Numbered from the stretch's first letter, positions 1-8,256 are shown. The stretch: DNA of 35,422 nucleotides from JAKBEU01 sp036172095 (GCA_036172095.1 JAVHSH010000027.1:1-35422), one strand, 5' to 3'. The notes: a model not told the origin generated them from the letters alone. Numbers and translations are program-made.

Positions 1-71
1 AAATGACATTCGAACCTCCCTGGGATATGACCCGACTTTCTCCGCGCGGAAAAGCTATGTTGGGTATCTGA
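1..71 (+). CDS. possible 3' end of a gene cut by the left edge
   Basis: Frame 3 is open from the window edge and ends at TGA 69-71 (last residues SPRGKAMLGI). Frame 2 is also open and runs into the next gene, so the coding frame cannot be decided from about 70 bases. No family is recognisable. The TGA overlaps the first ATG of the next reading frame at 71. Confidence 0.25.
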   Translation, partial: MTFEPPWDMTRLSPRGKAMLGI

Positions 72-85
72 TGTATACTAATGAT

Positions 86-610
86 ATGGCCGTAAAAAAA
101 ATAATCAAGAATGCATTTGAACAAGTTCGTGAAGTTGGAACGAATTTCGTCAAGTCATCGGCCAAACAAGTCGCAGAAACCCTGAGCCCTTGGGATATGA
201 TTATAAATAGTTTTAGCGCAAACGAACAATCATTGGGCCAAACAACAACACCAGAGCAGAGAAAAGACGGGAATAATCATACACCGCTCAACTTCAAACA
301 ACTTCATAAAGACTATGCGAGCCAGGATGAGCAGAAAATCAAACTGATGACAAATAGATTGTTCAATATAGTCCGTCAAGGGGAGAAGCAGGTGTCGCAA
401 GAAAAACAAAATAAGCAAATCAGAACCGAAAGACAAGAGGTTGCCCACACCAATGAAAAACAACGGATTGAGATTGATAAGCAGAATAGAAATGCGAATG
501 CAACTGCCCCACAGGGAAGAACTGGGCGAGGATCGGCCCTGTCTCGAAAAAAGCGCAAGGCTACTGAGCCTCAACCGGCCGAAACAAAGCCAGGTGCAAG
601 CAAACAGTAG
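86..610 (+). CDS. hypothetical charged, low-complexity protein (174 aa)
   Basis: Function not recognised. I place the start at ATG 86 (MAVKKIIKN) rather than ATG 71, because TATACT at 74-79 makes a good -10 box exactly 6 bases before 86 and would lie inside the longer reading. The protein has a short N-terminal helix-like part, then a very polar Lys/Gln/Glu-rich part (about residues 75-140) that could be helical or coiled, and a disordered basic tail rich in Pro, Lys and Gln ending GASKQ. There is no signal peptide or membrane segment. It could bind nucleic acid or act as a structural protein; that is only inference from composition. The same frame stays open to the window edge, so a longer gene cannot be fully excluded. 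Confidence 0.6.
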   Translation: MAVKKIIKNAFEQVREVGTNFVKSSAKQVAETLSPWDMIINSFSANEQSLGQTTTPEQRKDGNNHTPLNFKQLHKDYASQDEQKIKLMTNRLFNIVRQGEKQVSQEKQNKQIRTERQEVAHTNEKQRIEIDKQNRNANATAPQGRTGRGSALSRKKRKATEPQPAETKPGASKQ

Positions 611-646
611 TTGTAAAATATAATAACTTATAGTATACTACTATAA

Positions 647-1012
647 GTGGAATTACCTCGTTCTGAATCAACAAAAAAACCTTCTATGAAGGGCATGCGT
701 GCCCTTGGCCTTATGGCGCTCTCCAGTCTCGCATGCCGATTTTCCGATATATTCGTTTCAAGTGACCCTCTCAGCAACGTCGCACGTGGAGGAGTGGGAA
801 CAGCAATGCTCATGACCGAAATGTTCGGCACGAAGATGATTGGGGATGCTCTCCATAGAGATACCGCAGGAAAGGCTGTTGCAAAACTTCTGTTTGCTGC
901 CGCAGTTCCTCTCATTGGAGCTGCAGTTTCATATGAATATCCCATAGCAAGTTATGTCCTCTTTTACCTTCCTGTATTCAGTTTTTTTGCGTTCAACACA
1001 AGAAGGGATTAA
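647..1012 (+). CDS. hypothetical small membrane protein (121 aa), GTG start
   Basis: Not recognised. The start is GTG 647, preceded by TATACT at 634-639 with a 7-base gap, so the message is probably leaderless with a GTG start. The N-terminus is basic (MELPRSESTKKPSMKGMR), followed by a moderately hydrophobic stretch. The C-terminal half holds one or two clear membrane segments (about residues 76-115, AVAKLLFAAAVPLIGAAVSY and ASYVLFYLPVFSFFAF), ending in a charged RRD. It converges on the 973-residue gene with 14 bases between the stop codons and no obvious terminator. Confidence 0.5.
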   Translation: MELPRSESTKKPSMKGMRALGLMALSSLACRFSDIFVSSDPLSNVARGGVGTAMLMTEMFGTKMIGDALHRDTAGKAVAKLLFAAAVPLIGAAVSYEYPIASYVLFYLPVFSFFAFNTRRD

Positions 1013-1026
1013 CCAAGACTTGAGCA

Positions 1027-3948
1027 TTAAGCCACTGTAACGCCGGAAGCCTTCATATAACTCACAAACAGCTCTTTTGTTTTCTCGATTTTGGTCCTAT
1101 CAAGGGTACTTTCTGCAGCTTTTTGAAGCGTTGTATTGAGATATTGTTGGAATGAGTTCTCATCGCTGATACCCTGTCGTGCAAGTCGATCTTCCCCACA
1201 TATGTCCGGATCTTGCAGCCCATTCAATACTTCTTTCCGCGCTCTTTCATAGCTCTCCAAACTTGCTTTGCCGTTCAGCAGCTCATCCCACATGGTGAGT
1301 ACTTGACTAAACTTTTTTAATGTTTGGGTTGACATTGATTCAGATGCACTGCTATCAAGTATGTCTGTCAATACAGCCTGTCTAAACTCCACCTGCGCCT
1401 GACAGGGCATCTTCCTGCAGGTAGTCACGGCTGTTGTCCCTTCTTGTGCATATCCAATAATACCCATACTGCTTTCAGGGGCTTGAAGATTAATTTTCTG
1501 ATTCGCATATGACTTTGAATGTGCTGTTCTAAACTCTATTGTTCGTTTATAGTCAGGGTCATTCTGCTTTAGCACGCGAGGAAGGGGGGAAAACATGCTT
1601 CCTGGAGATGAGTATGCAGAAATTCCCTTGTTTACCGTTGACCCAACCGCCACAATTGCTTTCTCATACCGACCAACAATCGCAGCAGCAACAAGGGAGT
1701 CTGAATGACTTTTTTCTGCTCGCTTTTTTGCTCTGTTATAACGAACAAGATACTCTTGTACAAATGCGGGGTCTGTTTTGGTTGGCTCTTTTTGCCACGC
1801 TTCAAAATCACGCCTCAGTCGAATAAGGATGTTTGTGATAGGTTGTACATCATCAAACCTGTCTCCATACACATCGTACAACTCAGACTTCGTCTTATCG
1901 CCTGCATGGAGATGATGATAGGTGTCTACCTCGTTTGCTAAGGCAAGAATAAATGATCGAGTAAATGAAGGAGAAAGCACAACTGACTCATCCTGTCCCT
2001 CAACGTGCAGCGTAAGCTTCGGATATTTTACCGCTTCTTCAACAAGTGAGGCGTGCCCTTCCAAGACCGGATATGTTTTGTCATCTGCTTCAGAAAGGCT
2101 ATAAACAGCTTCTGCTGAACAGAAATTGACTGGCGCTTTATTTAAATGCGCCTCACCAAGCGAATCAAGAACATTTTTCGCATGTTTCTGCGCCTGTATA
2201 CCATCAAACCGACTATGGTTATAACGCACAACAGCTTTCACAAGCCCATCTTGTTTTTTTTGTCTTAAATCAATGAGTACTGCCGCTTGATGGGAGTCGA
2301 CAACAAATAAGCTTCCCGGTTTATGTTCATCGATATCATCGGATAGATAGTCTGTCACTGTCTTGTTATCTTTGATTTGGATAAGATAGTCACCCGAAAC
2401 TGTCTCTTTTTGACGAAACAAACCTTTCTTTTTTACCTCTTTAAACCCATAAATATGCTGATAGTCCTTATCATTGATACGATTGGGGGAGTATCCAGTA
2501 AAGCCAAGTTTTACCCTGTCTCTCATGGAAAACATATGACCCTTTGCACTGGTAATATCCTCATCCTCTGATTGATGAATCGCAAGTTCTATGTTGGCAG
2601 ATAATTCATCAGGGAGTATGTTCTCATGCACTTTTACCTTTACTTTGCGTATTCTTCCTTCACCAAATAAAAGAGTAAATCGTACAGATTTGCTGTCTTT
2701 CGGCCGATGCTGTTGGAGGAGTGCATTCATTGTCTGAAAAACCATATCATTTGGAGTTGCCCCATCGGAAATTTTCAGTTTTTCTTCAAATTCAAAACCA
2801 GAAGCTTCTGACACCAGAAATGGATCCCGGACTCTATTGGCATATTCTTTAGTAAATCTATTTGAGTATTGTTTATATTCTGGGTCGCTTGCAAGCGCAG
2901 ACTCGGTCTTATGAAATTTTGCCAATGTTTCTCCTCTTCCAAGACGAAGATGCATTCCTTCAGGGACAGCGTCATTTATGGCTGCCTGGCTCTTGCTGAA
3001 CGATGCCATATTACGCCATTCCCTGACCTTGAACGCAGAATCCAATACAACTTTAGGAAGTTTATTCAAAAATGTTTTTTCTTCTTCAGGGGTAAAAAAT
3101 TGGAAATCATCCCATGTCGCATCAAAATCAGCTTTTATTTCTTCAGCCCCACTTGCAAAATCTGCTTTCCGTCTCTCTCTCTGTAATTGGTGAAGTGTGG
3201 ACCGGTGAATGAAAGTTCCCCGTTCTTCAGCGACATGTCGAATTTTTTCAATTAAACCACCTTGTGTCGCTTTTTCCATTTTCAGCCGGGCAAGTGCCCT
3301 CTGCAAGTCGAAAACCTGTTGATCTATCTGCGCACCTGAGTGGGCATGTGAGATTGCTCCCACAGCTTTGTAATATTCGCCAACAGCATCTACTCCGTAC
3401 TGCCTCATCTCTATTGCCAGTCCGTTATAACGAGCAACCTCGGCACTATTCATTATATTTGTCCCCGGAACAGCCTCAGTGAGGGCCAAAATTGATGTGC
3501 TACTGTTTCTAAAATGTGATGCATCTCCCATTTCCCGTAAGATACCTTGTCTCACTATGACGTTTTGTGGTGCATGCATCTCTTTTTTTGAGTCAAACCA
3601 AGCAATTTGGTAGTCATACTCGGAAGTTTTGGCGAAGAGTGATCCGATATCGATATCTTGCTTCATGCTCGAAAAGTCATGGAGCGTGACATCTGGCTGA
3701 TTATCAACTGGTTTTAGATTTCTTTTTCTTTCACTACTAACGAGTGAGTCGAGAATTTGTTCGACATTGTGTGAGTCTGATTGATATTCGCTTCCTTTTA
3801 CGTTGGAAATCCTACTCATACGCATTTCAAACTCCTTCTCTGCCATCTCGCATGTTTGAACAATTTGCTCGCGGAGGAACTTTGGGTTATTGCGTGGCAT
3901 CGTTTTTTCTGCTCTATGATCGTGCTTTTCTCCGTTTCGAAGTGCCAT
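1027..3948 (-). CDS. large orphan hypothetical protein (973 aa)
   Basis: The longest gene in the window; I recognise no domain. ATG 3948 is supported by TACAAT (3960-3955 on the minus strand) 6 bases upstream. The product looks soluble: no signal peptide or membrane segment, high Lys/Glu/Asp/Gln, and several helix-rich stretches (e.g. QIDQQVFDLQRALARLKMEK near residue 210). A central part (about 430-620) looks more beta-rich (KSVRFTLLFGEGRIRKVKVK, GDYLIQIKDNK, GSLFVVDSHQAAVLIDLR) and may be a separate domain. Cysteines are few and scattered apart from CRKMPC near residue 850. No nucleotide-binding or metal motif stands out. It shares a divergent promoter region of about 50 bases with tRNA-Pro. 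Base composition resembles the neighbours. It could be a lineage-specific cytoplasmic protein; no function is claimed. Confidence 0.7.
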   Translation of the reverse strand: MALRNGEKHDHRAEKTMPRNNPKFLREQIVQTCEMAEKEFEMRMSRISNVKGSEYQSDSHNVEQILDSLVSSERKRNLKPVDNQPDVTLHDFSSMKQDIDIGSLFAKTSEYDYQIAWFDSKKEMHAPQNVIVRQGILREMGDASHFRNSSTSILALTEAVPGTNIMNSAEVARYNGLAIEMRQYGVDAVGEYYKAVGAISHAHSGAQIDQQVFDLQRALARLKMEKATQGGLIEKIRHVAEERGTFIHRSTLHQLQRERRKADFASGAEEIKADFDATWDDFQFFTPEEEKTFLNKLPKVVLDSAFKVREWRNMASFSKSQAAINDAVPEGMHLRLGRGETLAKFHKTESALASDPEYKQYSNRFTKEYANRVRDPFLVSEASGFEFEEKLKISDGATPNDMVFQTMNALLQQHRPKDSKSVRFTLLFGEGRIRKVKVKVHENILPDELSANIELAIHQSEDEDITSAKGHMFSMRDRVKLGFTGYSPNRINDKDYQHIYGFKEVKKKGLFRQKETVSGDYLIQIKDNKTVTDYLSDDIDEHKPGSLFVVDSHQAAVLIDLRQKKQDGLVKAVVRYNHSRFDGIQAQKHAKNVLDSLGEAHLNKAPVNFCSAEAVYSLSEADDKTYPVLEGHASLVEEAVKYPKLTLHVEGQDESVVLSPSFTRSFILALANEVDTYHHLHAGDKTKSELYDVYGDRFDDVQPITNILIRLRRDFEAWQKEPTKTDPAFVQEYLVRYNRAKKRAEKSHSDSLVAAAIVGRYEKAIVAVGSTVNKGISAYSSPGSMFSPLPRVLKQNDPDYKRTIEFRTAHSKSYANQKINLQAPESSMGIIGYAQEGTTAVTTCRKMPCQAQVEFRQAVLTDILDSSASESMSTQTLKKFSQVLTMWDELLNGKASLESYERARKEVLNGLQDPDICGEDRLARQGISDENSFQQYLNTTLQKAAESTLDRTKIEKTKELFVSYMKASGVTVA

Positions 3949-3954
3949 GTGTCA

Positions 3955-4000
3955 ATTGTACCAAAACTACTATGACTGTTTGCTACAATACAAGTTATAT
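3955..4000. promoter_or_regulatory. divergent promoter region, orphan gene (-) and tRNA-Pro (+)
   Basis: On the minus strand TACAAT (3960-3955) lies 6 bases before the orphan's ATG. On the plus strand TACAAT at 3984-3989 lies 11 bases before the first tRNA base, a normal distance for a tRNA promoter with a short 5' leader. No convincing -35 box is seen for either. Confidence 0.5.
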
Positions 4001-4073
4001 CGGGATGTAGTTCAGATGGTAGAACACGCGGTTCGGGACCGCGAGGTCGCGGGTTCAAGTCCCACCATCCCGA
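4001..4073 (+). tRNA. tRNA-Pro (anticodon CGG)
   Basis: A full cloverleaf can be drawn. The acceptor stem is CGGGATG with CATCCCG, the D stem GTTC/GAAC, and the anticodon stem CGCGG/CCGCG around loop TTCGGGA (anticodon CGG at 34-36). The T arm has loop TTCAAGT and one C-A mismatch in its stem. The C1-G72 pair is typical of tRNA-Pro. The discriminator base is A (4073), and CCA is not encoded (the next bases are CAT), so the CCA-adding enzyme is needed. Confidence 0.95.
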
Positions 4074-4118
4074 CATTAGAATTTCTTTCTGAGGAACGAG
4101 GAATTAGAAATTCTTATG

Positions 4119-4206
4119 TCCTGAGCCTGACGAAGGACCTGCTCCTCGCTCAGGGTCTTACGACTAAAATAAGTTACGAGCCGAAGGGAGCTGAACTTAT
4201 CGAAGC
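4119..4206. repeat. degenerate intergenic hairpin repeats
   Basis: Between the tRNA and the GIY-YIG gene lie GTCCTGAGCCTGACGAAGGA, a partly inverted CTCCTCGCTCAGGG, and CGAGCCGAAGGGAGC followed by CTGAACTTATCGAAGCTC. These are variants of the 'CCTGAGC..GAAGG' words also seen inside lepA near 24765-24785. They look like decayed copies of the short repeat families spread through the window. Confidence 0.5.
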
Positions 4207-4220
4207 TCATACATAATTGT

Positions 4221-4517
4221 ATGAATAAAGGTTTTTATCTCTACATTCTTCGTTGTTCTAAAAACAACCTATATGTTGGCGTAACTCATGACATACATTT
4301 AAGGATTGAAAGACATAAGCAAGGAATAGGAGCTGAATTTACTAAAAGAAACATAGTGAATGACTTGGTCTATTTTGAAATTTATTCAACTTTAGTTGAA
4401 GCAAGAAGAAGAGAACATCAAATTAAAGGATGGAGAAGAGAAAAGAAGGAAAATTTAATCAAATACGGAAAACCGAATATAGCCAAGTCAAAAGAACCCC
4501 ACATAACTCATGTATAA
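4221..4517 (+). CDS. GIY-YIG nuclease-like protein (COG2827/UPF0213 type, 98 aa)
   Basis: A single-domain GIY-YIG protein. The N-terminal strand pair is YLYILRC (residues 6-12, the GIY part) and LYVGVT (17-22, the YIG part), followed by R28 and H32 (RIERHKQG), the usual arginine of the active site. A glutamate follows further on in a YFEIYS/EARRREHQIKGWRREKKENLI helix, as in the family. Stand-alone members are thought to cut or repair DNA, but their cellular role is unsettled; some relatives are homing or mobile-element nucleases. It lies just downstream of degenerate hairpin repeats, and its stop codon overlaps the -10 box of the next gene. A second paralogue lies at 28364-28636, also next to repeats. 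A possible -10 (CATAAT, 4212-4217) is only 3 bases before the ATG, so this promoter is uncertain. Confidence 0.85.
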   Translation: MNKGFYLYILRCSKNNLYVGVTHDIHLRIERHKQGIGAEFTKRNIVNDLVYFEIYSTLVEARRREHQIKGWRREKKENLIKYGKPNIAKSKEPHITHV

Positions 4518-4523
4518 TAGAAT

Positions 4524-5294
4524 ATGCAGTTTTCTGTTTTGACATACAACACCCTTCTTTTCGATGCAAAACGTGGTTTGGAATCGATATTTAAAAAATA
4601 TTCCCCAGATATCGTGTGTCTTCAAGAAATGGACACAGACGATAAAAATATCAATCAGATAGAAAAATTGGGATATGATCTTGCTGACTATTCAAATGGG
4701 TTTATCAAATTCGGAATCGTCTATGGTGTGGCCACTTTTGTCCGACCTCATTCGGGAAAATGCACAAACTCGAAATCGATAACGCTTCCACGAGGTTTAG
4801 GAGAAGCTATAGCCTTCATTCTGCGTGTATTCAAGACACAAAAGAAAGACAGGACGGTTTTGAAGACCGAATTTGCACTTGGCCCAGATAAGCTAAAAGT
4901 TGTTGTATATAATATTCATCTCTCAGCACATGGCACGAATGGTATCCGCATTAAACAGCTTGAACGAACATTGAGTGACATCAAACGAACTAATGATGTC
5001 CCAACAGTTCTTGTTGGAGATTTCAACTATCCCTACGGAAGAAAAAAACTTGAGGAGTTGATGACGAAAAATGGATTTTTAGAAGCGACGAATAGTATTG
5101 CGTTCACGACAGATGGAAAGCTGTTGTATTATACTTTTGTTGAAAAATTCTTGATGAAAATTGTCCAATTTTTCTTGGGTAAAGAAAATAAATTGGATTA
5201 TGTGTTTTATAAGAATTGCAAAGCGCTGTCGACAGTCCGAATCAATGCAAACTACTCCGATCACTTTCCACTTCTGGCAAAATTTGAAGTCTAA
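4524..5294 (+). CDS. endonuclease/exonuclease/phosphatase (EEP) family hydrolase, 256 aa
   Basis: An EEP-fold (DNase I/ExoIII/sphingomyelinase-like) metal-dependent phosphoesterase. All core motifs are visible: N9 in LTYNT, Q34-E35 in VCLQEMD (metal-binding Glu), NIHLSAHG around residues 130-137, G165-D166-F167-N168 (VLVGDFNYP), DYVFYK, and the C-terminal D246-H247 in YSDHFPLL. The length is normal for a single-domain member. There is no signal peptide, so a cytoplasmic role is likely; the substrate (DNA, phosphoinositide-like or other phosphodiester) cannot be told. TATAAT at 4513-4518 lies 5 bases before the ATG and overlaps the stop of the GIY-YIG gene, so it has its own promoter and probably a leaderless message. 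Confidence 0.85.
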   Translation: MQFSVLTYNTLLFDAKRGLESIFKKYSPDIVCLQEMDTDDKNINQIEKLGYDLADYSNGFIKFGIVYGVATFVRPHSGKCTNSKSITLPRGLGEAIAFILRVFKTQKKDRTVLKTEFALGPDKLKVVVYNIHLSAHGTNGIRIKQLERTLSDIKRTNDVPTVLVGDFNYPYGRKKLEELMTKNGFLEATNSIAFTTDGKLLYYTFVEKFLMKIVQFFLGKENKLDYVFYKNCKALSTVRINANYSDHFPLLAKFEV

Positions 5295-5297
5295 CTT

Positions 5298-5410
5298 TGT
5301 TTAAATTTTCAATTTTAAATTTACAATTTTTATTCAATTTTAAATGCATTAATTTATAAATGCGAAATGAGAGATTGATTTAAAATTAAGAATTAAAAAT
5401 TTAAAATTAT
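5298..5410. repeat. AT-rich inverted-repeat spacer (AATTTAAAATT family)
   Basis: A low-complexity stretch of words such as ATTTTAAATTTACAATTT and TTTTTATTCAATTT followed by their complements (GATTTAAAATTAAGAATT). The same words recur at 12187-12257, after rpmE. It can fold into weak hairpins between the EEP gene and cysS and may act as a spacer or weak terminator. Confidence 0.55.
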
Positions 5411-5418
5411 TTTGCCTG

Positions 5419-5424
5419 TATAAT
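5419..5424 (+). promoter_or_regulatory. cysS -10 box
   Basis: TATAAT at 5419-5424, 6 bases before the cysS ATG. The transcript would start at or next to the start codon. No good -35 box is visible in the AT-rich upstream stretch. Confidence 0.6.
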
Positions 5425-5430
5425 TGTCTC

Positions 5431-6834
5431 ATGAAACTCTACAACACACTCTCCCGCCAGGTGGAAGAATTCAAACCAATCGTCCCAAAAAAACTTTCAT
5501 TCTATGCATGTGGACCAACTGTCTATGACTTTGCGCACATTGGTCATATTCGCGCATATGTTTTCAACGACACTCTTCGAAGAGTGTTCGAGTACAAACA
5601 ATATGCAGTCAATCATGTCATGAATATTACTGACGTCGGACATCTTTCGGATGACGCAGATACGGGCGAAGATAAGATGGAGAAAGGTGCCCGTAAATAT
5701 GGAAAGTCTGTTTGGGATTTGGCAAAATACTATACCGATTTCTTTTTCATGTCCATGGATGGAATGAATATTCTCCGCCCAAAAACGGTCTGCAAAGCAA
5801 CAGACCATATCCAGGAAATGATTTCCCTTGTAAAAACGCTTATAGAAAAAGGCCACGCATATGAGACAAAAGGGGCTGTGTATTTTGACATTTCCACATT
5901 CAAAGATTACGGAAAACTTTCCGGACAAAACAGTGAAGATAAAATGAAAGCTGTCCGAGACGATGTATATGCGGATCCCGAAAAAAAACATCCGGCTGAT
6001 TTCGCTCTCTGGTTTAAACGGGTGGGAAAATTCAAGGACCACACGATGCATTGGGAAAGCCCCTGGGGAGATGGATTCCCGGGATGGCATATCGAATGTT
6101 CAGCGATGAGTATGAAATACCTGGGAAAAACAATCGATATCCATACAGGTGGAATCGACCACATTCCGGTCCATCATGAAAATGAAATTGCGCAGTCGGA
6201 GGCGGCCAATGGAGTGCCATTTGTGCACTACTGGATGCATTATCATTTTCTGCAGGTTGAAGGACAAAAAATGAGCAAGAGTTTAGGAAATTTTTTTACG
6301 ATTGATGACATAAAAAAACGGGGAATAGAACCTCTCGCTTTCCGGCTTCTTCTTCTTCAATCACATTATCGGCAACCAATGAATTTTACATGGGAAGCGT
6401 TAAGCGGAGCTGAGGAAGCATACCGGAAGTTAAAGGTAGAAGCAAAAAAACTTAGGGACGCGGTACTTGAAATGCGCGACTTTGTTCCTGCATCAAATGA
6501 GGATTCATTCATGTCCACATTTCTTGGCTTTCTTGAAAATGATCTGCAAACTCCCCAAGCGATTGCATCTCTGTTTACCATGCTTAAGTCAGATATTCCC
6601 CAGGAAGAAAAATTATCATATATGACCGATATCGACAAACTCCTTGGACTTGCCTTGATGCGGGAAGAGAAAGAAGATGAGACTCCAGCTGATGTAATCG
6701 CCCTTGCCGAACAAAGAAAGCAGGCAAAGCTATCAAAAGACTTTGAAAAGGCGGATACCTTAAGGAAACAGATAGAAGAAAAGGGATATAAGATTGAAGA
6801 TGCAAAAGGGGAATACACCCTGAAGAAAATCTAA
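5431..6834 (+). CDS. cysS: cysteinyl-tRNA synthetase
   Basis: Charges tRNA-Cys with cysteine in the cytoplasm; class I synthetase, 467 aa, a normal full length. Visible features: the zinc cysteine and HIGH region YACGPTVYDFAHIGHIR (residues about 25-41), GWHIECSAMS with the second zinc cysteine, the zinc-binding HHENE, and the KMSKS signature in GQKMSKSLGNF (about residue 275). A helical anticodon-binding domain follows and ends with the typical AEQRKQAKLSKDFEKADTLR region of CysS. The start at ATG 5431 fits the family N-terminus and the -10 box just upstream. The stop codon is the first TAA of a CTAAAC-type repeat array. Confidence 0.97.
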   Translation: MKLYNTLSRQVEEFKPIVPKKLSFYACGPTVYDFAHIGHIRAYVFNDTLRRVFEYKQYAVNHVMNITDVGHLSDDADTGEDKMEKGARKYGKSVWDLAKYYTDFFFMSMDGMNILRPKTVCKATDHIQEMISLVKTLIEKGHAYETKGAVYFDISTFKDYGKLSGQNSEDKMKAVRDDVYADPEKKHPADFALWFKRVGKFKDHTMHWESPWGDGFPGWHIECSAMSMKYLGKTIDIHTGGIDHIPVHHENEIAQSEAANGVPFVHYWMHYHFLQVEGQKMSKSLGNFFTIDDIKKRGIEPLAFRLLLLQSHYRQPMNFTWEALSGAEEAYRKLKVEAKKLRDAVLEMRDFVPASNEDSFMSTFLGFLENDLQTPQAIASLFTMLKSDIPQEEKLSYMTDIDKLLGLALMREEKEDETPADVIALAEQRKQAKLSKDFEKADTLRKQIEEKGYKIEDAKGEYTLKKI

Positions 6835-6965
6835 ACTCTAAACCCTAAATTCTAAACAAACTCTAAACTTAAAACTCCTAACCCAAAAAGTTCTGTTAAA
6901 ATTTTAAACTTTAGGATTTTGCATTTATTTGTTTAAGGTTTATGGTTTAGGGTTTAGAGTTTTGC
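6829..6965. repeat. inverted CTAAAC(CC)/GTTTAGGG repeat arrays between convergent genes
   Basis: About 6830-6880 holds repeated CTAAACT / CTAAACCCTAAA units. About 6930-6965 holds the inverse (GTTTAAGG, GGTTTAGGGTTTAGAG). Together they form a large imperfect inverted repeat between cysS and the 72-aa minus-strand gene. Both stop codons are TAA triplets of the array. A similar pair lies after gyrA (19303-19390). Likely a bidirectional transcription end or a repeat that has settled at stop codons. The likeness to plant telomere repeats is coincidental. Confidence 0.65.
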
Positions 6966-7172
6966 ATGCTGTTCTGTGCTTATGATTTGAGATTTTTCCT
7001 TTGGTTTTTGAATGAATATCTTCTTATTTACCTCCCACATGCAGTAAAAAATAAGTAAGAAGAGAGAAACATAAGGAAACTTAAAAATAAGCATCTCAAA
7101 CAACACAAGAATACCCGCTGCATTGCTGAATACCAGTATTAGACCAATTGTGTCCCAGAATTTTTTGTCCAT
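6954..7172 (-). CDS. hypothetical small membrane protein (72 aa)
   Basis: Two hydrophobic segments fill most of the protein (about 8-29, IGLILVFSNAAGILVLFEML, and 33-50, YVSLFLLIFYCMW), followed by a basic tail (VNKKIFIQKPKEKSQ). This suggests a two-helix membrane protein. No family recognised. The last residues HAKL and the stop come from the CTAAAC repeat array. Neither a good -10 box nor a Shine-Dalgarno is visible upstream, so it may be a chance reading frame, though the membrane pattern argues for a real gene. Confidence 0.45.
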   Translation of the reverse strand: MDKKFWDTIGLILVFSNAAGILVLFEMLIFKFPYVSLFLLIFYCMWEVNKKIFIQKPKEKSQIISTEQHAKL

Positions 7173-7247
7173 ATGACAAACAAGTTCTGGCGTTCATTGG
7201 TCTAATCAGATTAACTGAAAGACTATACCTTCCGACTGCCAAATCAA

Positions 7248-7595
7248 CTAATCAAGATTCCTCTCTAATATAAATATCACAAACCGCTCTCCGGTGCGTG
7301 TACTAGAATCTGAGTGCACGCTGATAACGTTTGTGTTCGTGTGTTTTTGAACGATTTCCGTGAGATCATCAACAATCGATTCAAGTATTGTCGTCCGAAG
7401 ATGCTTTACCATCTCAACACCTTTACTTTTCTTCAAGAGGATGTGTTCGTAGGGATGAGTATTCCCTTTGAGGCGGATAAGGACCATATCGTGGGTGATG
7501 TAAGCTCTTGACTGTCGAGGACCAACACCGACTGTTTCAGCATAAAACTGAGTTATTTCTTTCGCGATTGCATCTTCCATCTGGCCTCGAGTCAT
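7248..7595 (-). CDS. DUF2294/MpsC-domain protein (115 aa)
   Basis: The sequence follows the Na-translocating decarboxylase-like/MpsC (DUF2294) pattern: RGQMEDAIAKEITQFYAETV, GPRQSRAYITHDMVLIRLKG, then SVHSDSSTRTGERFVIFILER at the C-terminus. In Staphylococcus MpsC belongs to a membrane-potential-generating bicarbonate system, but most DUF2294 proteins stand alone and their role is unknown. No MpsA/B partner is present here. I choose the start at Met 7595 (MTRGQ) because TATACT (7611-7606, minus strand) lies 10 bases upstream and the family begins there; a longer frame to 7640 would cover that promoter. Soluble, no membrane segment. Confidence 0.75.
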   Translation of the reverse strand: MTRGQMEDAIAKEITQFYAETVGVGPRQSRAYITHDMVLIRLKGNTHPYEHILLKKSKGVEMVKHLRTTILESIVDDLTEIVQKHTNTNVISVHSDSSTRTGERFVIFILERNLD

Positions 7596-7635
7596 ATTCG
7601 CCCATAGTATACACAATTCATATGTAAAAATAAAG

Positions 7636-7665
7636 GCCAACTACACACCTCCGGGGTGTGTAGGC
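7636..7665. repeat. CCTCCGG-loop hairpin element, copy 1
   Basis: GCC at 7636-7638, stem CTACACACC (7641-7649), loop TCCGG (7650-7654), stem GGTGTGTAG (7655-7663), closing with GGC (7663-7665). It shares the outer GCC..GGC and the inner loop with copies at 14050-14080 (opposite strand) and 28093-28122. Its stem differs from copy 2 by paired changes on both arms. Confidence 0.7.
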
Positions 7666-7702
7666 ATAAAAAGATAGAATAGGAGAACTAATACTCTTTT
7701 CA

Positions 7703-7731
7703 TTGACAAAATAACATCCCTATAGTATAAT
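7703..7731 (+). promoter_or_regulatory. consensus sigma70-type promoter
   Basis: TTGACA (7703-7708), a 17-base spacer, and TATAAT (7726-7731), 6 bases before ATG 7738. Both boxes match the consensus fully. This is the best anchor for the view that genes here are transcribed from about their first codon base. Confidence 0.9.
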
Positions 7732-7737
7732 TTTCAG

Positions 7738-8223
7738 ATGAGTTTTAAAGAAGTAGCGTTCACAGCAGTGGGGATTCCAACTGGCTTAAAAAGAGCCTAT
7801 GAGGTGGTAAAACCCTATAATATTTCAAATGAGGCTAAAATTGGATTGACTGCGCTTCTTTCACCTATAGCATTTGCAGTTCCAGAACTATTAAATACAT
7901 GTACTGCATTACGCAATAAAAACTATGTTACCGCAGTTACTTATGTTGCTGCAGGTTTAGTTAACGCTGTCGGACAAGTCGTTTCAGGAGTAAGATGTGC
8001 CGAAGCTGCTATGCATTTAGCTGAACTTGCTCATATCGATCCCACACTTGCCGGAGTAGTCGGGTTTGCTGTTGCTTCACTTGGATCAAGGGTATATCAC
8101 AATGTTATACAAAATATTACACATGAAACTGGAAATGACACCGCCGAGACGATATCAGTACAAGCATCTAATACATTAGAGTTTATGTTTAATATCGCAC
8201 CTGCAGCAATATTTGGTATCTAA
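7738..8223 (+). CDS. hypothetical membrane-associated protein (161 aa)
   Basis: No family recognised. Ala/Val-rich with several hydrophobic stretches (about 35-55 AKIGLTALLSPIAFAVPELL, 64-85 AVTYVAAGLVNAVGQVVSGV, 98-115 TLAGVVGFAVASLG, and the C-terminal FMFNIAPAAIFGI), so probably an integral membrane protein with three or four short helices. There is no typical signal peptide. The start follows a perfect promoter with a 6-base gap, so the message should be leaderless. The strong promoter suggests high expression. Monocistronic: hisS has its own promoter 33 bases downstream. Confidence 0.6.
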   Translation: MSFKEVAFTAVGIPTGLKRAYEVVKPYNISNEAKIGLTALLSPIAFAVPELLNTCTALRNKNYVTAVTYVAAGLVNAVGQVVSGVRCAEAAMHLAELAHIDPTLAGVVGFAVASLGSRVYHNVIQNITHETGNDTAETISVQASNTLEFMFNIAPAAIFGI

Positions 8224-8256
8224 TACTTCACTCTATTAACTATGAACGAGGCGTTG

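Noticed and set aside
5497..6090. 197-aa reading frame on the minus strand inside cysS
   Set aside because: Fully inside the well-conserved cysS gene, with no promoter-like start and a composition expected for an antisense shadow.
6829..6965. Plant-type telomere repeats (TTTAGGG-like) suggesting contamination
   Set aside because: The units are irregular, lie between two bacterial genes and recur after gyrA in the same style.
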